Shown here: piece after piece, positions 32,160-45,451 of the stretch
Numbering within the stretch: the first letter of the stretch is position 1
How the letters are laid out: each line of letters begins with the position of its first letter
From: Zingiber officinale
Taxonomy: Eukaryota; Streptophyta; Magnoliopsida; Zingiberales; Zingiberaceae
Reading direction: 5' to 3'
DNA length: 64,000 nt
Assembly (NCBI RefSeq): GCF_018446385.1
Contig: NC_056000.1
Span: 47,524,722 to 47,588,721 of the forward strand
The notes under the pieces: model-generated
The model's database searches: none
Told to the model about the DNA's origin: nothing
The model's input: only the letters and a program-made list of their open reading frames with translations
Made by a program: the position numbers and the translations under genes

Positions 32160-33120
32160 CACGGTGACGCTTTCGACGGAGGAACTCGACGCTCTGATCG
32201 AGATAAGGGCCGCCAAGCTTGTGGAGCAAAAACAGAAAGCCACGGCCGAGCGGCCGGAGCAGCAAGCAACGTCAGCGTCTGGTGGTCGAGCGGAAGCACC
32301 GCCGGCCACCGTCGCATTTCATCGAGCACTATTCCGCACCCCTGAAGCCGCAGCAGCTCGTAGAGATCGGGGATCTTCTTCGGACGAAATGCCTAGACGA
32401 GATGACAGAAAAGGAAAAGCCCCTCGAGCGGACGCATCGCCCGAGAGGATTAATTGCCAATTTTCAGAGGCTATTCTACGAGATCCTCTGCCGAAGCACT
32501 ACGTGCCTCCGACGATCGGCGAATATAATGGGACAACCGACCCAGATGATCATTTGGGTAAGTTTGATAACACAGCTACACTCCATCAATACACAGATGG
32601 AGTAAAATGCCGAGTTTTTCTTACCACTCTCTCGGGATCGGCTCAACGGTGGTTTCGGAGGCTGCCGGACAGATCCATCACAAGCTTCAAGGACTTCCGA
32701 ACGGCCTTCCTCCATCATTTTGCAAGCAGTCGGCGCTATCAAAAAACCAGCGTTAGTCTGTTCACCATCAAACAAGAAGCCCGTGAATCGCTCCGAGCTT
32801 ACATCCAGCGGTTCAACAAAGTGGCCATGGATATTCCAACGGCCACCTCGGAGACCATGATGAATGCCTTCACACAAGGCCTAGTGGATAGGGATTTCTT
32901 CCGATCGCTCATCTGAAAGCCGCCCCGAGACTACGATCACATGCTACATCGGGCCAACGAATACATCAACGTGGAGGAAGCGCAAGCGGCCAGGAAAAAA
33001 GAAATTCCAACCGAACGGGCTCCTCCTTCTGAGCGGAAACAGCACGCCGCCCATCAGCCGCCCAGAGGACCGAGGGCCGAAGCAATCCGCTCCCCCCATG
33101 CCAGGTCTCACGTGTAAGAG
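32160..33120 (+). pseudogene. gag region of the gypsy element (fossil)
   Basis: The stretch encodes a gag-type core with YNGTTDPDDHLGKFDNTATL, SGSAQRWFRRLPDRSITSFK and ARESLRAYIQRFNKVA, signatures of the plant gypsy gag domain (retrotransposon gag family). An acidic/basic linker precedes it and a Pro/Arg-rich tail follows. It lies directly after the 5' LTR and primer-binding site. It is broken. Confidence 0.9.
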
Positions 33121-33439
33121 GTAGCCGCCGCCCGGCCCAAGCCAAAGAAGAAATGGACCCCGATGTTCTGCTCCTTCCACCGGACGGATACGCACAACAC
33201 AAGGGATTGTCGAAGTCTTCCCTGGCTCATTCCCCGGAATGACGGCCGACGGTCTCCCTCACGACAGGCGACAGAGAACTAATGAGGCCGATTGGACGAG
33301 AGCGGCAACAACAGACTCCGATCGGCATCGTTCTCCAAGGCGAGACAATCGGTGAACGTCAAGAGAACGGTCCCGACCGTCCGCGGGAAGAAGAAAATAG
33401 AAGCAATACTTCCGAGGCGAGATCAACATCATAGCTGGT

Positions 33440-33960
33440 GGGCCAACCGAGAAAACTCCAACCGAGCGTAAAGCGAGGGTCGTCCGGATCATGCTGTAGC
33501 CGAGAACGAGCGGAGGGACCCGAAATCAGTTTCGGGCTCGGGGACTTGGAAGGAGTTGAAGTACCCCACGACGACGCTCTGCTCATCAAAGCGGTAATAG
33601 CCAACTACACTATTCACCGCGTATTTATTGACACAGGAAGCTCGGTCAACATCGTATTTAAGAAGGCGTTCGATCAACTACAAATTGACCGAGTCGAGCT
33701 GCTGCCCATGACAACCCCGCTCTACGGGTTTACGGGCAATGAAGTCCTGCCGGTCAGGAAAATCCGGCTAGCTATCTCGCTGGGAGAAGAGCCGCTCAGG
33801 AGGACGAGGACAGCAAACTTCGTGGTGGTTGACTCCCCTTCGTCCTACAACGTCATTTTGGGACGACCGGCGCTCAGCGAGTTCCGAGCGGCCGTCTCAA
33901 CCTTCCACCAGAAGATCAAGTTCCCCGTCGAAGACAAAGTAGCTAGGAGAGGTACGGGGA
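33440..33960 (+). pseudogene. Aspartic protease region of the gypsy element (fossil)
   Basis: The motif VFIDTGSSVNIVFKKAF holds the DTG catalytic triad of a retropepsin, followed by YGFTGNEVLPVRKIRLAI and YNVILGRPALSEFRAAVST, the usual conserved blocks in plant gypsy proteases. It belongs to the Tat element and lies between gag and the reverse transcriptase. Confidence 0.9.
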
Positions 33961-34249
33961 GACCAACTGGCAGCTCGGCGATGCTACATTGAAATGGTCC
34001 GAGCAGAAGCAAGTTCCGCTCGGAAATCGCCACGGATCGAGGTGAATGCTATAACTGAAAAGCCTCCCTCTTCAGTTTACGAAGAAAAGGAGGAAGTACA
34101 GATACACCCCACCCAATCGGAGGCTACAACATTCATCGCGTCCGATCTGGAGGCCAACCAGAAAGAGGAGGTGATCCAATGTCTCAGGAGAAACCATGAC
34201 GTCTTCGTCTGGTCGACACATGAGCTGCCCGGAATTTCACCAAGTATAG

Positions 34250-35170
34250 CGTAGCATGAACTACACGTCCGACCGGACGCACGGCCAGTAAAGCAGAAAA
34301 AGAGAGATTTCAGCGCCGAGCAGAATTCCATAATCCGAGCGGAGGTGGAAAAACTCTTGGAGGCCGGCCATATCCGCGAGGTGCAGTTCCCGAGCTAGCT
34401 GGCGAACGTAGTATTAGTCTCCAAGCCGGGGAACAAGTGGAGAGTATGCATAGAGTTTCGAGATCTCAACAAAGCTTGCCCGAAAGACTTTTATCCTCTG
34501 CCTCGGATAGATCAGCTAGTGGACTCTACGGCCGGCTGCGAATTAATATGTATGCTCGACGCTTACCAAGGCTATCATCAAGTGCCGCTCGCCCGTGAAG
34601 ATCAAGAAAAAGTCAGCTTCGTGACGGCCGACGGCACATATTGCTATAATGTGATGCCGTTCGGATTGAAGAATGCGGGAGCCACCTATCAGCACTTGAT
34701 GAATAAAGTATTCAGAGAACAGTGTATGTGGATGACATTCTCATCAAGACCGTCCGAGCGGCCGATCTCTTCAAAGACATGGAGGAAACCTTCCGAACGC
34801 GCAAATAGGAGTCAAGCTAAATCCCGTAAGTGCCTGCTCGAGCAAAAGGAGGGTATTTTCGGATACATAGTGACCGAGCGGGAATTCAAGCACAGCAAGA
34901 TGAAAGCTCTACAAGACATGCCGCCTCAAGAAATACAAGGGAAGTGCAACGTTTGGCCGGTCGGATAACTGCTCTGTCCATCATCTGTCCGGAGCCTCCC
35001 TTTCTTCAAAATCTTGCGCAAGGCCACTAAGTTTCACTGGGATGAAGAATGTGATCGGGCGTTCGAAGACTTAAAGGCATATCTGAACTCTCTCCCGGTA
35101 TTGGCCAAGCCGGCTGCGGGTGAGCCACTTTGTATTTACTTGTCTTCAACCTAGCAAGCAATCGGCTCGG
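34250..35170 (+). pseudogene. Reverse transcriptase region of the gypsy element (fossil)
   Basis: Recognisable blocks are DLNKACPKDFYPLPRIDQLV, LICMLDAYQGYHQVPLARED and YNVMPFGLKNAGATYQHLMN, followed by connection sequence up to the point where a solo LTR interrupts pol. The order and wording are typical of Tat-lineage elements. It is broken. Confidence 0.9.
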
Positions 35171-35194
35171 CATTAGTGAGGGCGAGCGGAGAAG

Positions 35195-38053
35195 TGTAAA
35201 ATACTGGAAATAGAGAAATATTAATAAGGGAATTTTCCGGAATTTTTGAAAATTTTTCGGGAATTTTTCGGAGCTCGTACGAACGAGTTAACGGGGATGG
35301 AAACGGGGCCGGGAAAAGCCTGTTTTGGGCTACCCATTTAAGTGAGGAATTGTTTATATTTATAATTCCTTTTTTTTCCGTTTCTTTTTCTTTTTATTTT
35401 TTTTTATTTCTTCTCTTCCTCGCCGAAAACCTGCGAGCCCGAGCCCTTTTCTCCCCGACGCCGCCCGCGCCCTCTCCGAGCCCTAACCGCCGGCTGTGGC
35501 GGTTTCTCTCTTCATCTCCTCCTCTTCTCGGTGAAGCCGAAACCCTAATCTCCCTGCCCTAGCCACCCGGCGCCGCTCGATCGCCGACTACCGCAACCGT
35601 CGCCGGCCATTTCTTCATCTTTTCTCCTTTTCTTCCTCCCGAGCCGCACCCCTCGGTGCCCTAGCCGAGCTCACCGACGCCGCTGCCTCCCTCTTCCCTC
35701 TCTGGATCACGGCCAACAGGGGCCCACTGACGCCGGCCATCTTCCTCTTCATCATTTCTTCCGAGCCGCACACCGCCGGCCGCTTATCCTCAGCAAAACA
35801 GCATCGCCACACCTTTGCCAGTGCCAAGCTGTCCAATTCTGTGCCTATTTTGGGTTCACAGTCGGCCCGATCACTGCCGACCTCGCGCATCACAGCAGAA
35901 CAATCCCTCACTGGTCTCTTTTGATCTGCCCTCTTCTGTGCTTAGTTTGGATCCACCTGGTCGCTGGTGCCGATCACCAGCAGAGCCAGCACAAGGAATT
36001 GGGTAAGACATTTTGATTTTTTTTATATAAGTTTGTTGAGGTTTGGATGCAAAGTGTGTACATTAAGTGAGGATTGACTCAATTACAGGATTGGGGCTGT
36101 TTAATCTGTGCAGCTTGAGTAGTGAATGATTAGTTGTTTGTTTCAGGTGATGGATCATGATTTGAGTTTTATGCTCAAGGGTTAATGTGTTGATTTTGAT
36201 CCAGAGTGCAGATTTGGGAAATCAACATCTTCACCTTGTCAGTTTGCAACGACCGGCATCACACTCTTCGGCTGTGAGTCATTAGAAGTGGCTGTGAATT
36301 GAGGTAAGAAGTAGAGGGTTGTATTCGTGTTGTAGATTGAGTTGGAATTAAGAATAGATTGTTATGTGTTGATTAGGGTTCATTAATTGTGTTGGAAGGA
36401 TTAGTTGGATCCAATTTAGAATGTCTTTAATTGGATTAGAATGTAGTTTGGCTAATTGTGGTATTATAGAAATAGCTAAACTAGACATTATGTTTGATAT
36501 ACAGGACCTTGACGCGAGACGAGTATCTCGACGTCGGATTTGGACTGATTGGACTTTTCCTATTGGAGGCGGGTACTTTTGACTTATGTCATTTGATATG
36601 CTTAGTAATTAAATTAACATGTTGCATTAATTGTGTTTCTTATCTATTTCGGTTAATCACTACCCAAATCTTACATGCTTGATTGATTGATTGGTTTTGC
36701 ATCTCAGGTATATTTTACCTGTTTGTACATGCTTATAGGGGTAGTGATATGCCATGCTTGACCATGTTCAGGACCTAGGTTTTTATACCTTCTGTGTACC
36801 TTTGATTCGATATGATTCGTTGACCTAGGGTGCACTTTTCTATATATATGGATTAGGTCAGGATGTTTATATGGTTATTGCCATGCATCATTTGCATGAT
36901 TGCATGTTGTGCCGCTCCATTATTGTTGAGCACATCGCCAGTTACATGGATCTGCCCACACCACCACTCATGGGTTAGTGGTCGATTCAGGATGAGTGTG
37001 TTGCAGCAGGGACTCTGTTAGGCACCGTTGGTCCGCTCATGGGTAGTGTGACACAACGTGTTATCCGGCAGGGATTCCTCCCCGTCTTTGAGTACCGGGA
37101 GTTGAGAGCATTGCGCTCCCCCATCTATGATTTGGGGTAGGAGGATAGGTGTACTCCGACAGCATCCCGTCCACTCGGTCACTCATCAGGAGTAGTGACG
37201 ACAGAGTGCACGGTTGTCACAGCCCTACCCACTCGGCCTCACTTTGGTATGAGATGATCGACTGGCGTCAGGGGTGACCAGGACGCATCATTGGCATCAT
37301 ATGCATGATGCATTTATTGCTTGTGTTTGTGTTTGCTGCATTTATATGCTGCATATTGTTTGGATACCTATGTTTGACATGCATACAGGATTCCTTATCC
37401 CTCGGACTGTTTGACCTTATACTCAGGACCTGGTTAATACAGTATTCTCCTGTTTATTTCAGATGCATTCTTATCTTTCTTATCAGGAGACTGTACGCAT
37501 GATTAGTGCTAGGTGTTGTTTCTTTACTTTGCATATCAACTGTACCTGCTGAGTGTTGGACTCACCCCGCCTCCATTGTTGTTATTTTCAGGTTGATGCT
37601 GTCAGGAGGGAGTTCCAGTCGCTAGTCCCCACTGCACGTAGTGCTACTCTGCTGCTGGTTTTCTGAGTTGTTTCATTTTAGCTTTTCGCTATCAGAGTTT
37701 ATTTTAGTTTTGTTTTGGACTTACATATGGATATTGTATGGAATCTTTCCGTTGGATGAACTTTTCGTATGATTTGGATTTACTCTACTACATACCTGCC
37801 TGAACGGCAGAAGAGGTAAGAAAAATCGGATTTGGGCTTTACGAGTGTAGTTGAGTATTATTACTGCGTGGTTGTGTCAGCCAGAGGCTGAATATATATA
37901 TATAAACTGCGTGGTGATTGATTTTTATTACTGTTGTTATTCCAGCCGCCTGTGGCTGAGTATTTAGTGCTTGTAGAAAATTTTGATTGTCCGCCGTACA
38001 GGGGAGATGTTGTCGAAATTTTCTCGGACAGGGACTCTTCTGGGGGCGTGACA
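35195..38053 (+). mobile_element. 2.9-kb solo LTR (gypsy, Tekay/Del-like) inserted in pol
   Basis: The insert begins TGTAAAATACTGGAAATAG and ends GGGGGCGTGACA, with AGAAG at 35190-35194 and 38054-38058 as the target duplication. The gypsy pol sequence resumes directly after it. The opening bases and the GGCGTGACA end resemble Tekay/Del-type LTRs. No internal region is attached, so it is a solo LTR. A Pro/Arg-coding GC-rich patch at 35410-35980 is LTR sequence and not a gene. Confidence 0.88.
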
Positions 38054-38059
38054 AGAAGA

Positions 38060-40042
38060 GCCCGTGTATTTCCTTAGTCATATTTTAAAAGATGCTGAAT
38101 CTCGCTACACTGGGCTCGAGAAGCTGGCTTTCGCTCTGGTCCTCGCCGCTCGGCGCCTTCGCCCATACTTTCTACCAATAGCCCGCTCGGGCGTGTATTA
38201 CTGAATCCCGAAGCGTCCGGGCGGCTCATTAAATGGACGACGGAGTTAAGTGAATTTGACATCCAATACCAGCCCCGCTCGGCGATAAAAGCGCAGTCCT
38301 TGGCGGATTTCGTTACTGAAGTACAAAGGCCGGAGCCCGAAGCCATGTGGAAGATATTTGTGGATGGATCATCCACTAGGCTCGGGAGCGGTATTGGTGT
38401 ATTATTGTTGTCTCCCCAAGAAGAAAAGATGCATCTATCTGTCCGGCTTGATTATAGAGCTACAAATAATGAGGCAGAGTATGAGGTCCTTATAGCCGGC
38501 TTACAGGCCGCCCAGCATGTAGGTGCCGGTCGAGTAATGCTGCATTCAGACTCTCAATTGGCCGCTCAGCAGCTCACAGGCGCCTTCGAGATTAACAACG
38601 CTCGGCTCAAACTGTATGCCGAGGCCTTCGAAAAACTCAAGGTCGACTTCAGAGAGGTAATTATCCAAAAGATACCCCGAGCCGAGAATCAAGCGGCAGA
38701 TGAATTAGCTAAACTGGCGAGCTCAATAACGGCGATCGGCATCCAACAGCCAATTGAACAAGTATCCTTGGTGGCGCATGTCGACCGGATGAAAGGCCTC
38801 ACGTTGCCAAGCGACTGGAGAACACCCATCACTGAGTTTCTGCGCTCGGGAGCCGCACCGTCCGATCGGAGCGAAGCCCAGCTGTTAAGGAGGAGAGACG
38901 GTCGGTTCACACTCATCGGCGATCAGCTTTACAAGAAGGCTTTCTCACGCCCGCTGTTGAAATGCGTGAGCTCGGAGGACTCGGCTTACATCCTCCAAGA
39001 AGTACATCAAGGATCGTGCGGAGGACATCCAGGCGGACGATCACTAGCTAAGAAGATCCTGCTAGCTGGGTACTTTTGGCCAACCTTACAAGCAGACGCC
39101 GCGCGGACCGTGTCGACGTGCCTATCTTGCCAAAAGTATCACAATGTCTCCCACCGATCGGCAGAGGAAATGAAGGCATCAATAGTTTCGTGTCCGTTCG
39201 ATCAATGGGGAATGGATATTGTTGGTCCATTTCCAATGGCGACCGGGCAGCGGAAATTTCTATTAGTGGCGGTTGATTATTTTTCCAAGTGGGTGGAGGC
39301 TGAGCCGCTAGCCAAAATCACCGAGCAGATGGTCAAGAAATTTATTTGGCAGAACATCATCTGTCGGTTCGGCATCCCCCGTCGACTTATCTTCGATAAT
39401 GGGCGGCAATTCACAGGAAAGTTGCTCGAAGATTGGTGCCAAAGCTATGACATCGAGCAACATTTCACGTCCGTGGCCTACCCCCAAAGTAACGGTCAAG
39501 CCGAGGTAGCCAATCGGGAAATTCTTCGCATTCTGCGCGCTCGGCTCGATCACTTGGGAGGAAGCTGGGTAGATGAAGTGCCGAGCATCTTATAGGTCAT
39601 CCGAACAACTCCAAAGGAAGGGACGGGCGTCACGCCTTTCCACTTGGTGTATGGCGGCGAAGCGGTCATTCCTGTTGAAGTCGGCGTCGAGTCCGCTCGG
39701 ATCCAAAATTACGATGAGGACAACGCCGAGCGGAGGAACATGGAGCTGGATTTGGTCGAGGAAGAAAGAGGCAAGGCGTCTGTTTGGCTGATGGCGTATC
39801 GGCAGTGGATGAAGCAAAACTACAACCGTCGCGTAATCCCCAGATCATTTCAGGTCGGCGATCTTGTCTGGAAGAAAGTCAAGCTGGTCGGCGACGTTGG
39901 CAAGCTAGAGGCACCGTGGGCGGGCCCCTTCAAGGTTATTGAAAAGCTCTGCTCGGACGCTTATTATTTAGAGGATGAAGACGGGCGTCAACTGGACCGG
40001 CCGTGGAGCGCGAATCATCTCCAGCCTTATCGGGTTGGGTGA
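38060..40042 (+). pseudogene. RNase H and integrase region of the gypsy element (fossil)
   Basis: The first part is an RNase H of the plant Tat extra type: IFVDGSSTRLGSGIGVLLLS, ATNNEAEYEVLIAGLQAA, MLHSDSQLAAQQLTGAFE, and AADELAKLASS. The integrase follows with its zinc-binding part (HQGSCGGHPGG, CLSCQKYHN) and catalytic core (WGMDIVGPFPMATGQRKFLL, VDYFSKWVEAEPLAKIT, FDNGRQFTG, YPQSNGQAEVANREIL), then a C-terminal part with VGDLVWKKV. It is broken. Confidence 0.92.
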
Positions 40043-40172
40043 AAGGTGCACTAATGTAACTTATTTTTGCATATATTTTGGTCGCCCGTACCCTTGTAAT
40101 GCAGGAAGCAAAATTAATTCAAAGGATGGCCAATGGGTTTGCCGAGCGGCTGTATTGAAGTTAGCCTTAAAA

Positions 40173-40354
40173 AAGACCGTCGAGCTCCGACGTTAAATAT
40201 CGAGAGACGAGCCGGCGTCTATAAACGTCCGAGCGGAAGACCGTCGAGCTCCGACGTTAAATATCGAGAGACGAGCCGGCGTCTATAAACGTCCGAGCGG
40301 AAGACCGTCGAGCTCCGACGTTAAATATCGAGAGACGAGCCGGCGTCTATAAAC
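40173..40354 (+). repeat. 64-bp tandem repeat, almost three copies
   Basis: The unit beginning AAGACCGTCGAGCTCCGACG occurs at 40173, 40237 and 40301, the last copy cut short near 40354. Copies are essentially identical, so the expansion is recent relative to the element. Such repeats are common in the 3' spacer of Tat elements. Confidence 0.93.
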
Positions 40355-40784
40355 CACCACGTAATACAATCCGGCGGTAAGAGCCAACCGACGACAGAGC
40401 CTGTTCCTTAAGGACAACACCCGGCCGAGCGGCTCGCTTAGCAAAATCCCGTTGAGGTAAGGTGCAAATCGAAGGATGGTTAATAAGAATTAAAGAGGTG
40501 AGCACGTGAACGAGTGGCGTTCGCGTGCCGAGCGGCTACACAGTCGCATGACGAAAGGACGTTTTTTTTAAGACAATCGGCTTGAATATGTGTTAAAGTA
40601 TGACGCCGAGCGGAGGAGTTTTAAAGAACACTTAATGTGATGAAAGAAAAATTTCTTGTCAAAACAAAAGTTGCAAGAACGGGAAGACGATCCATTTACA
40701 CTAAACGCTGGGGTAGCAAGAGTTACAGCGAAAATAAGTTGCACCGAACGGCGAGGATACAAAAAAGTTGATAAAAAATACTCC

Positions 40785-43053
40785 TCACGCATCAAAGTCA
40801 AAAAGAGCATCGGGAATGGCGCCCATCACGATAGACAGATCCTCTGGGGGGATGGTCAGCTCGGCAGGAAGGTGGCTTTTAGTCTTCAAGTAATCTACCG
40901 CCGCCTTAATCGCTTCTTCAAAAGTGAGGGAAATCTTGTCGGTGAATTTCTCTCCGAAATCGTCCGAGCGGACAAACGCCTTCCTCACTTCGTCAGAACG
41001 AGCCGACTCCCCATCCTGATACTCTTTGAGCGCGGCTTGGGAAGCATCGTTGGCAGCCTGGAGATCCTTTAAATCCCCTTCAAATTTGAGTAGATTGGCC
41101 GAGCGGCCCTCCTTCTCGGTGGCCAGAAGGGCATCCAGATCCTTGATGCGTTGCTCTAGCCCTCTGATCTCCACCTTCATTCGGTCCATGTCGTCGATGG
41201 CCTTGCGCTTCCGAGTGGTCGTCGTCTGGATCTCTTTATCCCGTTTTTGACCATAGCTTCAAGCCGAGCAACCTCGGCTGCCAGATCGGAAGCGCGTTTT
41301 CGTTCGGCTTCTAAGAGCTTTTTGCTCTTCTCTAGAGCAGCCGTGGATTGCCCTTGGTTCGCCTCCGAGAGCTTGAGTTTTTTCATTTCTTCCTCCAACT
41401 CGGCCAGTCAATTGCTGACCGCAATCTGCTCCACCCAACTCTGCGAACGAAGGCAGTTAAGCTAAAAGCTAAAAGCTAAAACAAAAAATATCAGTAAAGC
41501 ATAAAGGCATACCCCGGTCGCCTGCTGCAAGTTACTGTCCCCTAGCTGGCTAGGGGACATAAGCGCGACGCGTACGCGCGCGTCCTCCCAAACTTTGGCG
41601 AGCGGACCGGTGAGGGTGATCTGTTGTTCGGGAGCCGATGGCCGATCGACGGCCAGTAGATATTCCTCCGATGGAAATCTTAGTACGGTTTTAATCACCC
41701 TCGGGCCGCTCGAATCATCTTGAGATGCAGCAGCCGGCCCAGAAGACTCGCCGATCGGACCCGGGTGGTCGCCCAGTCGCCTAAGGCGACGTAAAGTTCG
41801 AGAGGTGGAAGGTTGAGCCTCAACGATGGTTGGCGGCGAGTCAAGTTGAGTTGGAGTATGCTCTGAGGAGACCGCCTCAAAAATCGCAGGAGCATCAGCG
41901 CTCCGTTCGGAAAGTTGTTCCCTTTGTGAAGGCTGTGAAGCAGCTTGCTCTAGCCGACGGCGCTTTCGAGTCACCAAAGGTGTCTCGTCGGCCGAACGGC
42001 CTTCCTCCTCGCCCTGGGCGGATGTTGTGATATTGATCGCGGCCTCGTCAGTGAAGGCACGGGCAGCCGATGCCTCGGGAGCAACTTGAGTTCCCTCGCT
42101 CCCTTCAGTTGCAGAGCCGGTCGGAACCAAACCCCGTTCGGCAACCTCTTTGTCCTTTACCACCTCAATATTGGCGGCTTTCAACTTAAGCTTTTCGGTT
42201 GCCCTAGCACGCCACATAACTTCAGCTGCAGAAACAGAGAACAAATCAGTTAGCACAAAAGAAAAAGGGGGGATAAGAATCGCTTACTCATGCTACAAGG
42301 CAGATCGGCTTGGATGGAAGACAAGCCAAATATGTACATTACTCCGGGAAGGAGCAACTTGTTGATATCGTAGCGTTGGCCGACCAGCTGGTTCGCCGCA
42401 TGAAGATACGCCGGATGGCTCTTGAATTTGCCAAGACCCGGCTGATTCGGCACCGCCGTCTGCCACTTCGTGCGGAAGGTCGGCCGCTCGGGTAGACGCA
42501 TAAAAAAGAAATGCTCCTTCCAATGCTTATTGGAGCTCGGCATGTTGGTAAATAGGACGAAACCCGACCTAAATTGAAATATGAAGGTCCCCCACTCGGA
42601 TTATTTTGGGTAGAAGAAATAGTGGAAGATTTGGGGGTCCAAGGGGATATCATTCAACTTGAAAAGGACTATCACCCCGCTCAGCAACCTAATCGAGTTC
42701 GGGACTAATTGGCCAAGTGGGACGCGAAAGTGGTTGCATATTTTGATGATGAATGGATGTGGAGAAAAGCGCAGCCCGACCAAAAATTGATCACGGAAGA
42801 AGCAAATGGTACCGGGCGGCGGATCATTGGGCCGATCGGAAGGAGTGGCTACAACTATTTCGTGGTCGGCTGGAATTTCGTATGTTCGAATGAGACGCAG
42901 TGCGTCTTCTTCATCGAATCGGCTCTCCATAGTCGTGTACCAGAGACCAGGAGAGCCGACGGTAGGCGTAGAGGTACTCGCCATGGTCGAAACAGAAACG
43001 ATAATCGACAGAAAAACTAAAAGAAAATGCCGACAGAATGCAAAAGGAAGCAA
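40785..43053 (-). pseudogene. Antisense ORF region of the gypsy element (putative gypsy-type 'Transposase_28' domain plus coiled coil)
   Basis: The minus strand carries protein-like sequence: near 42600-43000 FDEEDALRLIRTYEIPADHE, PPPGTICFFRDQFLVGLRF and VPLGQLVPNSIRLLSGVIVL, matching the plant family annotated as a putative gypsy-type transposon domain; near 41500-42250 a Ser/Pro/Ala-rich stretch; near 40800-41400 an E/K-rich coiled coil. Antisense ORFs between pol and the 3' LTR are known from Tat/Retand-type elements and often have introns. Its function is unknown. This copy is a fossil. Confidence 0.75.
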
Positions 43054-43947
43054 TACAGGAGGCGGGTAGCTGGAAAGGAAGGCTTACGGGTACAAGGAAG
43101 ATCGAGGAAAGGAAGAAGATGGCGAGCGCACCAAACAGGCGGTGAATAAGGATGCCGGAGCAGAAAGAGCAGCGTAAAGACGAAGGAGGATGAGGCAACA
43201 GTGCGGCGGAAAATGAGTCGGGGGCTTTATATTGCCGCCCGGGAGCAACCTCCACCGTCCGATCCAGGTCGTAAAAAATGAGGCCATCATCCAGTTGTCC
43301 ATTTCAAACGACGGTTGTCCCATCGAAAGTGACGCCACCGCCATATGCTGACAAACGCACGATCGCCACGTGTCAACAGGATACTGGTTGCATTTAATGA
43401 GCGCCCCTTACCGTACGCAGCACACGTGAGGGGCAGTAGAGGAGAGAATTGGGCATGGATTCCAAGAGAATACAAGGCACGGACAAGATACCGCCGAACG
43501 GAGGAGCATTCCTAAGCCTGGACGAGCGGACTGATGTGGCGGTCGTTACTCAGTCAGATCGGCAGTCCAGTCAGTCGGACTTCGCCTCCTTCGACTAGAC
43601 TTGAGGGGGAGGCAAGTGATCCGGCGGTTAGAACAGAGGACTCCCATTCTGAGGGGTCAATGCCACGTGGAGGTCAAAGGGCCAGGTGATCCGTCAAAGA
43701 AGGGTGAGCCGACCGGAGAGGGGTCAATGCCACGCTGTAGCCGTCCGGCCAAGTGGCCGACCGGAGAAGGAGAGGCCGACCTCCCGACCGGTCCCGGCAG
43801 ACCGATCGGTGAATAGCCAAGGGCAATAGGCGCCCCCACTGAAGTCGGGGTTCCGACGCTCAATAGAACAGTAGCAAGGAGCCGAGAGGAAGGCCTAAGA
43901 GAAGATGATACTACTAACAGGCCCTACATAGTACCCTACCAAAAATC

Positions 43948-45437
43948 TGTTGGGTTTGGAGCACAGCGGAAGACATATAATGAATCATGGATCTTTCGTG
44001 GTACATATAGTTTTGCACAAAATTATATAAAACATACCTCGAGTCCTCGATAGGTGTGAATAATATCACGGACAAATAAGACAGATAAGAGCCCCACGTG
44101 TGACTCCTCTAGCGGTATCCACGCGCACTAGATCACGAACTTGACACGATCCGTTAGGTGCTAGCCACTTGGATCGACAAAGTCTTGGAAGCACTACTGA
44201 TCTCTTCCGATGGAAGACGAAGTTGACGAAGGAGAAACGGAGAGAATGAAATCCTTACATTGATTCTTTCCGAGGATGGCTATTTATAGCTTCCAAGGAA
44301 TACGAAGAGTTAAGTCTTCAATTAATTCATCATTTATGATCTTCATTAATAAGGAAGATGAAGAGTTATAGGCTCCATAAATTCTTCATTTATAACCTTC
44401 ATTATGATAACTCTTCAAATTCTTCATTAATTATCATTATGATGACTTTTCGAATTCTCCATTAATCATCATGATTATGGCTATTTGAATTCTCTCTTCT
44501 TTGTATCAAATAAATCCATATTTGATCTTGATCTCGACTCGCTTCCGATACTCTTGTTCATGTCTACGTGCTATGTGTGCGACCCTCTAAGTTTTATACA
44601 CGAAGGCAGTGCAAATCCATACACAGACTAAGGTAACCGTCTAGCAACAGTTTTTAGCCACCTAACGTGATAAAATTAATATCAGTCATAAACTGTAAAC
44701 CACTATGAACCGATTACTGTGTAATTCAATCTCTTCATCTAAAGCCTACATCCCAATTAATTCGATACATTATGCATCATTACCAAATTAATTGTTTTAC
44801 TTGATTTCCAAGATATAATAGACTCCTCTTGAATGATAAATCATTCCACCCATGGCCATGGATTTTGAGTCACTAATATCTCTATCAAGCGGCCAGGATG
44901 TTAACTCCTAATCCAAGAGAGCGATGAATCCTCTATTGACTCAACACTATTCTCTCTACATTTTGTCATACACCCAACTACCGTATTAATCACAATCCGA
45001 TTAAAGACTGCTTTTAACGGCGTCAAAGCACATAACTCCACGCATAGAATAAATGAAGGTCTCAAGTCAAAAGATCAGTTACACTCGTTCATAAGAGGAA
45101 TAACCAATGATGCTTAATATGTGGTCTCCTCTTGAGCGGGTCGTGTCCAGTGTACCTCTAAACTCAAGGCACCCCCAAGTACAACTTGGATATTCATCCC
45201 TCCGGTCTATCTCGACCTAGTCATACTCAGCGTTGATCTAGATATCCATGTCCCCTCTAGATATCTATCTGATCAAGGACTATTTTCATATTAATATACT
45301 CATTAATCTGTGGGACTTTATCATTAATCATATACGTACAAAAAAGTAATTAATTAATGATAAATTCTTGCCTTTATTAAATAATTATCCACAAAATACA
45401 TAAAGAGTGTCTTGGCACATAAGTGCACACACTAACA
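43948..45437 (-). repeat. Copia 3' LTR (left copy)
   Basis: The LTR starts TGTTGGGTTTGGAGCACAGC and ends CACACTAACA on the plus strand. It lies next to the polypurine tract of the minus-strand element, which makes it the 3' LTR. It is nearly identical to 50253-51739. Confidence 0.95.
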
Positions 45438-45451
45438 ATCTCCCACTTGCA

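Larger units (their letters stand above)
40043..43600. other. 3' spacer of the gypsy element, between integrase and 3' LTR
   Basis: This 3.5-kb non-pol stretch is typical of Tat-lineage elements. It holds a 64-bp tandem repeat (40173-40354) and an antisense open-frame region (40785-43053). It ends at the polypurine tract before 43617. Confidence 0.8.

Noticed and set aside
32067-32345. Overlapping frames on both strands near the gypsy gag start
   Set aside because: These are GC-rich shadows of the gag frame and LTR end.
35350-36006. Pro/Arg-rich frames with plant-like GC content
   Set aside because: They lie wholly inside the Tekay-like solo LTR with matched target duplications and have no family resemblance.
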